Shown: piece after piece, positions 25,677-33,961 of the stretch
How positions within the stretch are numbered: position 1 is the stretch's first letter
How the letters are laid out: each line of letters begins with the position of its first letter
NCBI GenBank assembly: GCA_964519995.1
Contig: CAZFLY010000001.1
Span: forward strand, 62,001-126,000
Source: CAZFLY01 sp964519995
Lineage (GTDB): Bacteria; Planctomycetota; Phycisphaerae; Sedimentisphaerales; Anaerobacaceae
Length of the DNA: 64,000 nt
Direction: 5' to 3'
Program-made: the position numbers and the translations under genes
Notes under the pieces: model-generated
What the model was told of the DNA's origin: nothing
Database searches by the model: none
What the model saw: only the letters and a program-made list of their open reading frames with translations

Positions 25677-28600
25677 TTAAAATTTTTCCTCGAATAGGTG
25701 CTCGAGCATTTCGTCGGAAAGCTGCAGCGTGAAGATTTTGTCGGCGTCCTGCTTGCCAGCCACTTCGTAAGGGATGCCTTCCCGTAGTCGTCTATCGGTC
25801 ATAATATCAATCCAATGCTCCACGACAAGCTGGCCAACCGAATGTGAGGGCACATAAATCATTGCGATACCATACTCGTCAGTCCTGACGCCCCAATTCG
25901 TATGTTGACCGTTACCGTCAAGCGTAACCACGGACACGCCCTCGATTGGAGCGCCTTTTGAATCTACGACTTTCACAGCAACTTTCAAAGCCGGCTTAAA
26001 AGCTACACGACCGAGGTCAAGGACCTCGCCTTGACGGAGCCTGACACCAGGAATGGCCACAGGCGCCCATCTATCTTCTTGCGTCAACACGACCCGAATA
26101 TTTAATTCTACATTCGCAGCAACGTATACACTCTGAATTTGGTTTGGCCTGAGTTCGCATTTTCGTTCAACGCTACCGCCTTGATTGTCTCTTGGTGTGG
26201 CCCAGAGGTCTTTAAGCCAAGGCGTTGTGTCACCTTCGCGTGTATACCACCAGATACTGATATCTTTATGCTCGGCTTGAGTAGGAATATGTGGCTCAAC
26301 AATTATGGTGCCGGCTGGAAACAACTTCATCGGCGGCAGTGTCACGCAGCCATCTTCGTCCTGTGGGAATTCTTTATATATAAACCTTCGATAAGGATCG
26401 CCGCTGTTGTTCGGATCGACAACTATATACTTTAATTGCTGTTCTGCGCCGAGATAATCTTTGTAGACGGCCAAAAGGCTGTCACGACTCTCTACCATTT
26501 TGCGTTTCAGAGCTATCTGGAACCAACCTTCTGAATCGGTCCGGGTCATTATCGTTCCGTTGAACATTCCTTTCAGAACGCCCAGCGCCGGGTTGTTGGG
26601 ATCGTCCTCAGATTCAAGCGAACTTATCGCTTCGGCCTGCTCGGCTGCAAGATCGGAAAGGTCGGTGTCATGAAATGGTAGAAAGTCCATGACAAATGCT
26701 CCTGCAATAGGCGCACTGGTTATTCCGTTTATAACTTGTCCACGATATACAATCTCAGCATCTCTTATCTTTTGAATTTTGAAAAACACCGTTTCGGGAC
26801 TTTCAGTGGTTATCTCAACCGGCTCAAATACGTACTCTTTTTCGTTCCAATCAGCTTTTGCGTAGTATGTTCCGGGTATGAAGTCCCTGCGCTCCAGCCA
26901 GTATTTGTAAGAAGCATATCCATGCGTTGGTCCATTAGGTTCTACGACTTCCAGCCGAACTCGCTCCAGCATATTGGGATCGGTTACAGGTCCGAACTCA
27001 TCTTCGAAGATTAGTGTCGGAAAATACTTTTCCCTTTCTGGCTGCGGAAGTGACATTACTATCGATGGAAGCTCAACGACACCTTCGGCATAAATTTTGT
27101 GAGTAGCATAGCTGCTGTCTATAGGCCGGGCTTTGAAGCCTTTTTCCAGAGCGGAAAAATGGTATAGCGCGTTATTGAGGCCTGGCTTAAACCCTATCTC
27201 AAAACAGCCATTCGCATCGGTGATTGCTATTCTGTCTCTATGTTTATACAGCGCCTTTTCAGAAGTCGCCTCGCTTTGCTCAGAGGCCTCTTTGTAAAGA
27301 CGGTCCCACTGCTCCGGTTTTAATGTGCATGGGTCTTTACTGTCGAGATGGTGGTCTGCCAGGACCAGCACGCCCGGCATCGGCTCTCCGGTGGCTTCAT
27401 CGACGACGCTGCCCCGGTATAGAATTTCCCGTCCCGTTTTGAAAATGAGTTTTTCAGGGCTATCCGCAGTCAGTTCTATCGGCTTAAAATGAAAACGGTC
27501 ACCCCAACGAACCGTTCGTGCCCACAGTGTTCCTAGCGGCAGGTAGCTGCCATTTTTCCAATCATCATATTCGAGACTGAGCCATTCCCTGCCATCCCTG
27601 TTTAGAGTAATGGTGGTTTTTTTGAGCAGCTCGATGTCGGTGATCGGCTTATTGCTGTATTCAAACACAAAGACGTGAAAATACTCATTTGGGTCCATGG
27701 CAGTCAAAGTTACGTTGAGCTTGGCTCCCGCGCCGGTCTGGCAGTTATACTGCCGCAGGTTCAGCTCTTTTGGCGGCTTAATCATGATCTCGTAAACAGA
27801 GCCAACCGGCATCAGCTTACGCGACAGCTCTGTGAATTGACTATCCTTACAGACAGGTGCATACAGATTGAACCAGCCGTCCTTGTTGGTAATTGATGAA
27901 CCGAGTGTACCAATGTAACTTTGTATACTTACATCGCCAGGCGCATTTAGGTATTCGCAGGAGACTTCTACATCTTGTATCGGATTTCCGTCTTGGTCCC
28001 TGACGGTTCCGCTCACCGACCGGCTGGCGGCTTCCGAATCGACCGAAACAAGCGGTACAACAAAGATCGTGGCAGGGTCATTATACGGTCGTGGGGAACC
28101 CGCGGCTATAGCTGTTGCTGTTCCGTAGTTGGCAGCAGAGACGGTAAAGATAAATCTTGATTCCGAACAGCCGCGCTTAATTCGCTTGAGTCGGCCTTTC
28201 TCATCAAGAGCTGCTTTGCCAAGCCATATCTCGGCATTCTCGCCGTAGCCGAAACCGATTTTCATTTCAATCTCGGCTTTAGGGATTGGATTACCCACCG
28301 CATCGAGGAACGTCCACCATTTATGGCTCAGGTCTTTGAGAATCGGATAGAAAATATCAATCTGTTGCCATCGTGTCGGCTTGTAAGCCTTCGCATAAAC
28401 GAAGTCTTGCAGCAGTTTTGAAACGGCCTTGTCTTTTTGATCCGTGCCGAGAACTACGATAATGGCTGAATCAGACAACCGGCCGAATGCCGATTCTATC
28501 GAGCTCAATTCAATCAGCAATCCGCTTAACGGAACGCTTGTCGATTCGAATGAGCACGGATCAGAGAGGCCGTCTCTGTAAAGCCGAACTATGATGCTCT

Positions 28601-28745
28601 TACCGGTCAGAAGCTCCTCGGCTAACCGGCGGGCTTTTTGCTCCATCTGCTGTGGATCGTTTGGTTCGGCCTGCGGTGGAGTCTGAGCGTAGCTCGCCAC
28701 GCAAAGGCACATGATCGCAGCCGATATTGTAATGATGCGCTTCAT
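25677..28745 (-). CDS. Large secreted protein with carboxypeptidase-regulatory-like domains (paralogue A)
   Basis: 1022 residues with a clear signal peptide ending near SYAQTPPQAE. At least four beta-sandwich repeats are recognisable: SVSGTVRDQDGNPIQDVEVSC (after about residue 240), YRGSVVDEATGEPMPGVLVL, YRGQVINGITSAPIAGAFVM, and VVDSKGAPIEGVSVVTL followed by DEYGIAMIYVPS. The pattern G-x-V-x-(D/N)-x-x-T/G-x-P-(I/M)-x-G-(V/A) marks each. It has one repeat unit more than its downstream paralogue. Probably a cell-surface or periplasmic structural or binding protein. First gene of a two-gene unit, behind an excellent promoter. Confidence 0.8.
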   Translation of the reverse strand: MKRIITISAAIMCLCVASYAQTPPQAEPNDPQQMEQKARRLAEELLTGKSIIVRLYRDGLSDPCSFESTSVPLSGLLIELSSIESAFGRLSDSAIIVVLGTDQKDKAVSKLLQDFVYAKAYKPTRWQQIDIFYPILKDLSHKWWTFLDAVGNPIPKAEIEMKIGFGYGENAEIWLGKAALDEKGRLKRIKRGCSESRFIFTVSAANYGTATAIAAGSPRPYNDPATIFVVPLVSVDSEAASRSVSGTVRDQDGNPIQDVEVSCEYLNAPGDVSIQSYIGTLGSSITNKDGWFNLYAPVCKDSQFTELSRKLMPVGSVYEIMIKPPKELNLRQYNCQTGAGAKLNVTLTAMDPNEYFHVFVFEYSNKPITDIELLKKTTITLNRDGREWLSLEYDDWKNGSYLPLGTLWARTVRWGDRFHFKPIELTADSPEKLIFKTGREILYRGSVVDEATGEPMPGVLVLADHHLDSKDPCTLKPEQWDRLYKEASEQSEATSEKALYKHRDRIAITDANGCFEIGFKPGLNNALYHFSALEKGFKARPIDSSYATHKIYAEGVVELPSIVMSLPQPEREKYFPTLIFEDEFGPVTDPNMLERVRLEVVEPNGPTHGYASYKYWLERRDFIPGTYYAKADWNEKEYVFEPVEITTESPETVFFKIQKIRDAEIVYRGQVINGITSAPIAGAFVMDFLPFHDTDLSDLAAEQAEAISSLESEDDPNNPALGVLKGMFNGTIMTRTDSEGWFQIALKRKMVESRDSLLAVYKDYLGAEQQLKYIVVDPNNSGDPYRRFIYKEFPQDEDGCVTLPPMKLFPAGTIIVEPHIPTQAEHKDISIWWYTREGDTTPWLKDLWATPRDNQGGSVERKCELRPNQIQSVYVAANVELNIRVVLTQEDRWAPVAIPGVRLRQGEVLDLGRVAFKPALKVAVKVVDSKGAPIEGVSVVTLDGNGQHTNWGVRTDEYGIAMIYVPSHSVGQLVVEHWIDIMTDRRLREGIPYEVAGKQDADKIFTLQLSDEMLEHLFEEKF

Positions 28746-28771
28746 AATTCTCGCCTCATATTCCGCGGTTT

Positions 28772-28799
28772 ATTATAGCTGACGGCGTGCGTCTGTCAA
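28772..28799 (-). promoter_or_regulatory. Sigma70-type promoter of the secreted-protein pair
   Basis: Minus strand: TTGACA (complement of 28794-28799), 16 bp, TATAAT (complement of 28772-28777), about 30 bases upstream of the 28745 start codon. Both boxes match consensus. Confidence 0.85.
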
Positions 28800-28839
28800 C
28801 ACTTTTAGTGTAAAAATCGTTTAAAAACCTTCATGAAAA

Positions 28840-28865
28840 CCCCACGTGAAACGCGGGGCTAAATA
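28840..28865. repeat. GGCTAAA palindromic repeat forming the rsmI stop codon
   Basis: CCCCACGTGAAACGCGGGG followed by CTAAATA. Read on the minus strand its edge ATTTAGCC gives the codons ATT TAG, the last codon and stop of rsmI. Confidence 0.85.
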
Positions 28866-29518
28866 CCTTCGATGATGATGACGTATTCGCCCTTGGGTTT
28901 TTCGGCGAGGCCGTCGAGCAGCTCTGAGATTCTTCCTCGCTTAACCGACTCGAACATCTTCGTCAACTCTTTGGCGATAGCAGCGAAACGATTGTCGAAG
29001 ACCTCCAGCGCGTCTTCGAGGAACTTGCGAAGTCGGTATGGGCTTTCATAGTAAATCAAAGTGTGCGGCGAATCTTTATCCACCGCGAAAAATTTCTTTC
29101 GTTTATTGCTTGTGCGTGGTGCAAAGCCGCGAAACGTAAAGCTATGACTCGGCAGGCCCGACAACACCAGCGCCATCACAAAAGCAGTCGGGCCCGGCAG
29201 CATAGAGACATCCAGGCCTGCTTTTATCGCCTCCCACACCAAAGTAAAACCAGGATCACAGATGCCGGGCGTACCTGCGTTAGTAACCAGAGCTACGGAT
29301 TTATCCTGCTTGAGCAAAGCGATGATTCTCTTGCCGGCTTGCCGTTCGTTGTGCTCGTGAAAGGAAATCTGCGGTTTTTTAATCTCGAAGTGCTTGAGCA
29401 ACAGGCCCGTTTTTCGTGTATCTTCGCTGGCAACGTAATCGACTTGACGCAACGTATCCAGAGCACGCAGCGTAATGTCGGATAAGTTGCCGATGGGTGT
29501 GGCTACGAGGTAAAGCAT
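28859..29518 (-). CDS. rsmI: 16S rRNA (cytidine-1402-2'-O)-methyltransferase, C-terminally short
   Basis: RsmI 2'-O-methylates C1402 in the ribosomal P site, using SAM. 219 residues. LYLVATPIGNLSDITLRALDTLRQVD opens the tetrapyrrole-methylase fold. ASEDTRKTGLLLKHF, LVTNAGTPGICDPGFTLV, LPGPTAFVMALVLSGL and FTFRGFAPR are family blocks. FESVKRGRISEL...KGEYVIIIEG closes the methylase domain. Typical RsmI proteins run to about 270-290 residues with a small C-terminal helical domain. Here the frame stops exactly where the GGCTAAA palindrome begins, so the tail is either ancestrally absent or was cut by the repeat. rpmH and rsmE lie upstream on the same strand. Confidence 0.93.
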   Translation of the reverse strand: MLYLVATPIGNLSDITLRALDTLRQVDYVASEDTRKTGLLLKHFEIKKPQISFHEHNERQAGKRIIALLKQDKSVALVTNAGTPGICDPGFTLVWEAIKAGLDVSMLPGPTAFVMALVLSGLPSHSFTFRGFAPRTSNKRKKFFAVDKDSPHTLIYYESPYRLRKFLEDALEVFDNRFAAIAKELTKMFESVKRGRISELLDGLAEKPKGEYVIIIEGI

Positions 29519-29546
29519 TTTGTGTCACCTCGGTTTCGCAGGAAAA

Positions 29547-29572
29547 CCCCGCGTTTAACGCGGGGCTAAATA
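29547..29572. repeat. GGCTAAA palindromic repeat upstream of rsmI
   Basis: CCCCGCGT-TTA-ACGCGGGG followed by CTAAATA, between rpmH and rsmI. Confidence 0.85.
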
Positions 29573-29615
29573 CATTGTTGCGCTATCATGTGTATATCAC
29601 TGTATGATGCACCTG

Positions 29616-29738
29616 TCACTTGCAATACATGCCTTTGCGTCTCTTGGCGAGGATTTTTCGGCCATTTTTGGTGCGCATACGCGCTCGAAAGCCGCCCTTG
29701 CGAACCTTTTTGATTTTACTCTTGCGATGATTCTCCAT
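29616..29738 (-). CDS. rpmH: Ribosomal protein bL34
   Basis: 40 codons, too short for common ORF cut-offs. The minus strand reads MENHRKSKIKKVRKGGFRAR, then a segment with MRTKNGRKILAKRRKGM. The GFRARM.TKNGRK(I/V)LA.RR block is diagnostic of bL34, a 50S protein near the exit tunnel. The usual N-terminus (K-R-T-F-Q-P-S-like) is replaced by a different basic stretch, and an in-frame stop 18 bases upstream excludes a longer form. rnpA, the usual downstream neighbour, is absent; rsmI follows instead and rsmE precedes. A purine-rich AAGAGAA precedes the ATG. Confidence 0.93.
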   Translation of the reverse strand: MENHRKSKIKKVRKGGFRARMRTKNGRKILAKRRKGMYCK

Positions 29739-29809
29739 AGATTCTCTTTCATTCTACAGTATAGTTATCAATCTGTGGCAGCGAATCATACAAAACTTTT
29801 TCAGTAGTT

Positions 29810-30559
29810 TCAAGGCTCAAGTTCGTCCAACTCATAAAGGATTAAAGCCGATGCCACAACTGCTGCGGTCTCGGTTCGAAGGATGCGTCCGCCAAGACCG
29901 ACCCTCTTAGCACCGGCTTCGCAGCAGGCCTTAAGCTCAGCTTCGGTGAAGCCGCCCTCCGGACCGATGAATAAACCAATCCGTACCGGCTTAGTGTCAC
30001 CTTCTCGAAAAATTTGACGCAGCGATTGGCCGTTCGGCGAAGCAATCAAACAGTGATCAAACTCGCCGAGGTTTGATACGATGTTATTGAACCTATGAGC
30101 CGGTTGCAGTTGTGAGATTCTGCCACGACCTGACTGCTCGGCTGCCTCGGTGATGATTCGCTGCCAACGGGCGAGTCTTCGCCGATCGATTTTCTCAGCA
30201 TCGCGAACAATTGTTCGCTCGGTGATAATCGGCACAAACTCGCTGACACCCAACTCGGTGCATTTTTGCAGGACGTGCTCGAACTTTTCACGGGTCAGCA
30301 GCGCCTGATACAGCGTAATCTGCGTTCTCGGCTCGCCGGTTGCAGGACGCTTTTGCAGAATTTTGCCGACGGTCTCGTCCTTTGTAACTTTCGTCAGAGT
30401 CACCTCGTATTCGTAGCCGGTGTTATCCAGCACGATGATATTATCGCCAACTTTTAGCCGCAGCACATTGAGAATCTGATGCGCCTGCTGACCGCTAAGC
30501 CGCACCTGGTCGAGTTGAATACTCTGAACGGGTACAAAAAAACGGTTCATTCGTAGCAT
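29810..30559 (-). CDS. rsmE: 16S rRNA (uridine-1498-N3)-methyltransferase
   Basis: RsmE methylates N3 of U1498 in 16S rRNA. 249 residues, usual length. The PUA-like N-terminus (MNRFFVPV, LSGQQAHQILNVLRLKVGD) is followed by the SPOUT knot domain: YQALLTREKFEHVLQKCTELGVSEFVPI, ERW-equivalent RARWQRIITEAAEQSGR and IGPEGGFTEAEL (SAM-binding knot), then VGLGGRILRTETAAV. The start may be the ATG three codons further in (30550). It stands 71 bp upstream of rpmH, so the three translation-related genes rsmE-rpmH-rsmI form one directional cluster. Confidence 0.95.
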   Translation of the reverse strand: MLRMNRFFVPVQSIQLDQVRLSGQQAHQILNVLRLKVGDNIIVLDNTGYEYEVTLTKVTKDETVGKILQKRPATGEPRTQITLYQALLTREKFEHVLQKCTELGVSEFVPIITERTIVRDAEKIDRRRLARWQRIITEAAEQSGRGRISQLQPAHRFNNIVSNLGEFDHCLIASPNGQSLRQIFREGDTKPVRIGLFIGPEGGFTEAELKACCEAGAKRVGLGGRILRTETAAVVASALILYELDELEP

Positions 30560-30632
30560 CTTTTGTCAGTGTTAATATTGTTTGATGAACAATTCGCCAA
30601 AAAAGTTATGCGAAGCCATGCACTTTCGCGCA

Positions 30633-30902
30633 TTAGCGACTGAAGTATCTATAGAAGTCCTTGCGATGGCCAATATGTACGACGAGGATTAGAAGCACAT
30701 TTTTCATGACCTTGTACGCGATACGATAGCTGCCCTGTCTGATCATCCAGATATCTTCTTGGCCTTTGATTAGTGTTGCGTCGCTGGGGTGGGGATCCTC
30801 TGCAAGGGAATCGATCTTTCTGGCTATCTGCCGTTTCTGACGCGCGGGCAGTTTGCCAAGGGCCTTGAGCGCCTGTTTGTCAATTTTGACGGTGTATTTC
30901 AC
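30633..30902 (-). CDS. RelE/ParE-type toxin
   Basis: 89 residues. VKIDKQALKALGKLPARQKRQIARKIDSLAEDP at the front and QGSYRIAYKVMKNVLLILVVHIGHRKDFYR at the back are the RelE-fold pattern: two N-terminal helices, a beta sheet, and Arg/His/Lys residues on the last strands. Members cleave mRNA on ribosomes or inhibit gyrase; the basic HRKDFYR tail favours the RelE mRNase side. The antitoxin gene ends 3 bp upstream, an antitoxin-first operon. Confidence 0.9.
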   Translation of the reverse strand: MKYTVKIDKQALKALGKLPARQKRQIARKIDSLAEDPHPSDATLIKGQEDIWMIRQGSYRIAYKVMKNVLLILVVHIGHRKDFYRYFSR

Positions 30903-30905
30903 GGG

Positions 30906-31151
30906 CTATAGGCCAAGCTCCTTCTTTGCCTTTTCCCAGGACATAAATTCATTTCTCTTCAGCGCCTTTTTCGCAGCTTCCAGATCAATTTTATCTTCGA
31001 GGGATTCGAGTAACTGGGCATCATCAACAGGTACTGCCGCAAAAAGAGGCTTGTCGTTACGTTCCACGCAAATATGCTCGCCTGTGTATGCTACACGATT
31101 ACCCAGGTCAGAAATACTTTTGCGAAAATCGCTTATAGGAATCTTTATCAT
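30906..31151 (-). CDS. Phd/YefM-family antitoxin
   Basis: 81 residues. The opening MIKIPISDFRKSISDLGNRVAYTGEHICVERNDKPLFAAVP is the Phd/YefM fold that binds operator DNA as a dimer, and the acidic helical C-terminus (LESLEDKIDLEAAKKAL) would wrap and neutralise the toxin. It precedes the RelE-like toxin by 3 bp and probably represses the pair through the palindromes at 31179-31224. Confidence 0.9.
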   Translation of the reverse strand: MIKIPISDFRKSISDLGNRVAYTGEHICVERNDKPLFAAVPVDDAQLLESLEDKIDLEAAKKALKRNEFMSWEKAKKELGL

Positions 31152-31178
31152 TTTTTATTGCCTTCAAGATTAGAGGTT

Positions 31179-31224
31179 ATTGTATAATTTGTACGTTAAT
31201 TACTTTTCGTCCAAATTGTACAAT
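31179..31224 (-). promoter_or_regulatory. Probable operator of the RelE/Phd module
   Basis: A perfect 10-bp palindrome ATTGTACAAT (31215-31224) and a related site ATTGTATAAT (31179-31188) followed by TTGTAC lie just upstream of the antitoxin start, in AT-rich DNA. Repeated TTGTA half-sites at a toxin-antitoxin promoter are typical of autoregulation. No single -35/-10 pair stands out. Confidence 0.5.
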
Positions 31225-31432
31225 ATGTTCAAATAAAAAGCAAATATATTTTTATATTTTTGTAATTTTTGCATCTGAGTTGACTATCAGAATCGGCGAG
31301 GTGGGGCAAGCCCTACCCTACCAACTACAAACTTAAACTCCTGAAAATACGGACTTTGTGTCATATTATACTTTTGTTTAATCGCAGAGATTTTATTATA
31401 CTTTTCGGCCCAAATATATAATACTGCATCAG

Positions 31433-32089
31433 ATGAGCGAAATGCTGCCAATTTTGTTTGAGAACGACGACATCGTCGTGGTCAATAAGCCCGAAGGCCT
31501 GGCCTCGATACCCGAACGCCGAAAAGAAAGACCATCCTTACGCATAATGCTGTCAGAAATGTATGAGCAAAAGCTGCGAATCGTACATCGTCTGGACAAA
31601 CATACCAGCGGCGTAATCATCTTTGCAAAGAATCCTCGAACGCATCGCTTTATTACCAGGCAGTTTGCCGAGCGGACCGTCCAGAAGTTTTATCTGGCAC
31701 TTGTGCACGGCGTGCTCGACGACGACCGAGGCGTTATTGATAAACGGCTGCGTAAATACGGCTCCGGCCGAGTCGCGATCGACGACGAGCACGGTAAAGA
31801 ATGCCTCACCGAGTTTCAGGTCGTCGAGCGATTCGATTCGTACACGCTCTGCCAGGTTCATCCGATGACCGGTCGGCTGCATCAGATTCGTGTTCATTTT
31901 TATAGCATTGGCCATCCGATTGTCGGCGATCCGTACTACGGCGATCGAGAATTCCAGAGCCAATTTCCACGCCTTATGCTGCACGCTGCGAAGATCAGCT
32001 TTCAGATGCCCCCCGATGAGCAATTAACAATCGAAGCGCCGCTGCCGGAATCCTTTACTGAGGTTATGCAACAACTCACCAATATTTAA
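31433..32089 (+). CDS. RluA/RluD-family RNA pseudouridine synthase lacking the S4 domain
   Basis: 218 residues. ILFENDDIVVVNKPEGLASIP opens the catalytic domain. The active-site block is VHRLDKHTSGVIIFAK with the catalytic Asp in HRLD. YLALVHGVLDDDRGVIDKRL, QVHPMTGRLHQIRVHF and GHPIVGDPYYG complete the family pattern. With no N-terminal S4 domain it resembles RluA or the TruC-type short members. The rRNA or tRNA target cannot be fixed from sequence. Divergent from the toxin-antitoxin pair, convergent with the HAF-repeat gene. Confidence 0.92.
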   Translation: MSEMLPILFENDDIVVVNKPEGLASIPERRKERPSLRIMLSEMYEQKLRIVHRLDKHTSGVIIFAKNPRTHRFITRQFAERTVQKFYLALVHGVLDDDRGVIDKRLRKYGSGRVAIDDEHGKECLTEFQVVERFDSYTLCQVHPMTGRLHQIRVHFYSIGHPIVGDPYYGDREFQSQFPRLMLHAAKISFQMPPDEQLTIEAPLPESFTEVMQQLTNI

Positions 32090-32158
32090 TCTGCTGACTC
32101 ACGTCACTTTTACTTTTCTGCTAGGACGGCTAAGAGTCTGTCGGCGGTTTCGACCAGG

Positions 32159-33349
32159 TTATTTCGAGACACAGGCCGGGTCCGTCGGCTCCACCCCGCA
32201 GTCCACGAGCCAGTTCGTCGCCATCACTGCAAAGTCGCCAAAATCCACCTTGCAATCGTCGTTCAAGTCGCCTGCAAGTGTGTAAAGGCATGGCTGCTTT
32301 GGGACCAAAAGAAACGCGTGCGATTCGCCTTGCGGATTGATTCCGTGTCCTACTATCCAGTCGGAAGCATTTATATCGTATGCATACCACAAGAACCAGC
32401 CGCTGGCAGGGTCTATGAGAGTATTGAGGTCGATGTTGTTGCCTGACCCTGTTGAGTCAAATATAGTAGCAAAGTCAATGCCGTTGCTGTTTTCCGCCCT
32501 TCCTACGATCTGGCCGGCGTCGTTGATGGAGAAGGCCTCACTCCAATCGCCTCCAAGTGTACCCAGGTCGATATTGTTGCCTGCCCCTGTCGGGTCATAT
32601 AAAGTGGCACGTGCCCAGCCCTTGCTGTCTCGCGCCTGTCCTACGACTTGGCCGCGCTCGTTGATGGACAGGGCTCTACTACCATCCCCTCCGAGTGTGC
32701 CCAGATCGATGTTGCTGGCTCCAGTTGGGTCAAATAAGGTGGCATGATCTTCGCCATGGCTGTTTGAAGCTTGTCCTACGATCTGGCCAGCATCGTTGAT
32801 GGAGTAGGCATGACCCCAACCGCCTCCGAGTGTGCCCAGATCGAGATTGTTACCGGCACCGGTCGCATCAAATAAAGTGGCGCGAGAATAGTTCTGGCTG
32901 TTTTGCGCAATTCCCACGATCTGGCCAGCTTCGTTGATGGACTTGGTCCCACTTTTATCTCCTCCCAGTGTGCCCAGGTCAATATTATTGCCTGCTCCTG
33001 TGGGATCAAATAAAGTGGCATGGTAAAACCCCGGTACCGGCCCGTAGTAAGACCATCCTACGATCTGGTCGGCGTCGTTGATGGAGCAGGCCCAACTTGC
33101 ATTGCCTCCCAGTGTTCCCAGGTTGATATTGTTGCCTGCTCCTGTTGGGTCAAATAAAGTGGCACGATCCCAGCCCTGGCTGTTTTCAGCGTATCCTACG
33201 ATCCGGCCGGCGTCGTTGATGGAGAGGGCCTCACTATAATCGCCTCCGAGTGTGCCCAGGTCGATGACTTCGTAGATGATATCTGCCTGTAGGCCGGTCG
33301 AGCAAAGAAATGACATTACAACCGCTAAAATAAAAAAGCGCCTTTCCAT
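32159..33349 (-). CDS. Secreted HAF-repeat protein with C-terminal dockerin-like EF-hand
   Basis: 396 residues. The signal peptide ends near LQADIIY. Six tandem HAF units of about 45 residues follow, each with (D/N)LGTLGG...S.A.SIN(D/E)AG.IVG.A...G..(H/R)ATLFDPTGAGNN, and a seventh degenerate one (DLNTLIDPASG). Together they would form a small beta-propeller-like fold. The C-terminus AGDLNDDCKVDFGDFAVMAT is a single dockerin-type calcium loop followed by NWL, the same module seen at the end of the 57904-59037 protein and the start of the 62414 protein. The repeats are also close at DNA level, so the copy number may vary. Extracellular; ligand unknown. Confidence 0.88.
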   Translation of the reverse strand: MERRFFILAVVMSFLCSTGLQADIIYEVIDLGTLGGDYSEALSINDAGRIVGYAENSQGWDRATLFDPTGAGNNINLGTLGGNASWACSINDADQIVGWSYYGPVPGFYHATLFDPTGAGNNIDLGTLGGDKSGTKSINEAGQIVGIAQNSQNYSRATLFDATGAGNNLDLGTLGGGWGHAYSINDAGQIVGQASNSHGEDHATLFDPTGASNIDLGTLGGDGSRALSINERGQVVGQARDSKGWARATLYDPTGAGNNIDLGTLGGDWSEAFSINDAGQIVGRAENSNGIDFATIFDSTGSGNNIDLNTLIDPASGWFLWYAYDINASDWIVGHGINPQGESHAFLLVPKQPCLYTLAGDLNDDCKVDFGDFAVMATNWLVDCGVEPTDPACVSK

Positions 33350-33436
33350 AATCGCTTACCTCCAAAGTATTACTTATATTTTAGAAAAAGATTATCGCAA
33401 GTCAAGGAAAAACTCGCCTTCAGGGGTCAGCGTTCA

Positions 33437-33505
33437 GCGAACAGTAAAGTTAATGCGTAAAATGCGTTGATGCGTAAATGCGTTGATGTATTTACTCATC
33501 TACGC
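33437..33505. repeat. Low-complexity TGCGT(T/A)GATGCG repeat
   Basis: Words AATGCGTAAAATGCGTTGAT and ACTCATCTACGCATCTACTG, partly self-complementary, fill the gap ahead of the terminase-small-like gene's stop. Confidence 0.5.
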
Positions 33506-33507
33506 AT

Positions 33508-33915
33508 CTACTGTTTCTGTGCTGCCAGGGCGGCTAACAATCTTGCGGCGGTTTCATCGGATAGCTGTGTTTCGACACTCTGCGAATCTGCGGTGGCTAA
33601 ACGCTCGGTTGGCCGACGTAAGGAAATGATGTCAAGACAAGCCTTGCGAGCAGTCTCTTCCTTGTCCGACTCAGTCAACTGAACCAGCTTCGCTGCGGCA
33701 AGTGGTGCGTAACGCGCGATAATAAGTTCGCTCTGCCGATACGCACTTTCAACACGTTCATCGAACTGCTTTTTGAACGCCTCATCGGCGAGCCACCTAT
33801 TGAGGAGATTTCTGCTTATCTTGTGCTTTTGCAGAATGGCGGATTCATCCAATTCGCCGCTGAATAAATCCTCAATCACCGCAAGCTGCCTTGTGCTGAG
33901 TTTTTTTCTGTGCAT
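33508..33915 (-). CDS. HTH protein, probable phage terminase small subunit
   Basis: 135 residues. The N-terminal LSTRQLAVIEDLFSGELDESAILQKHKISRNLLNRWLADEAFKKQFDERVE is the helix-turn-helix start of phBC6A51-type terminase small subunits. A helical oligomerisation stretch (IARYAPLAAAKLVQLTESDKEETARKACLDII) and an acidic/Ala-rich tail follow. Such proteins recognise the packaging site and load the large subunit. It is 10 kb from the large terminase, at one end of a minus-strand run of phage-type genes (33508-38156). Confidence 0.65.
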   Translation of the reverse strand: MHRKKLSTRQLAVIEDLFSGELDESAILQKHKISRNLLNRWLADEAFKKQFDERVESAYRQSELIIARYAPLAAAKLVQLTESDKEETARKACLDIISLRRPTERLATADSQSVETQLSDETAARLLAALAAQKQ

Positions 33916-33961
33916 CGCTGTATTATCTCATAATTGCCGCGGAGCAAATTGATTTTCGTGG

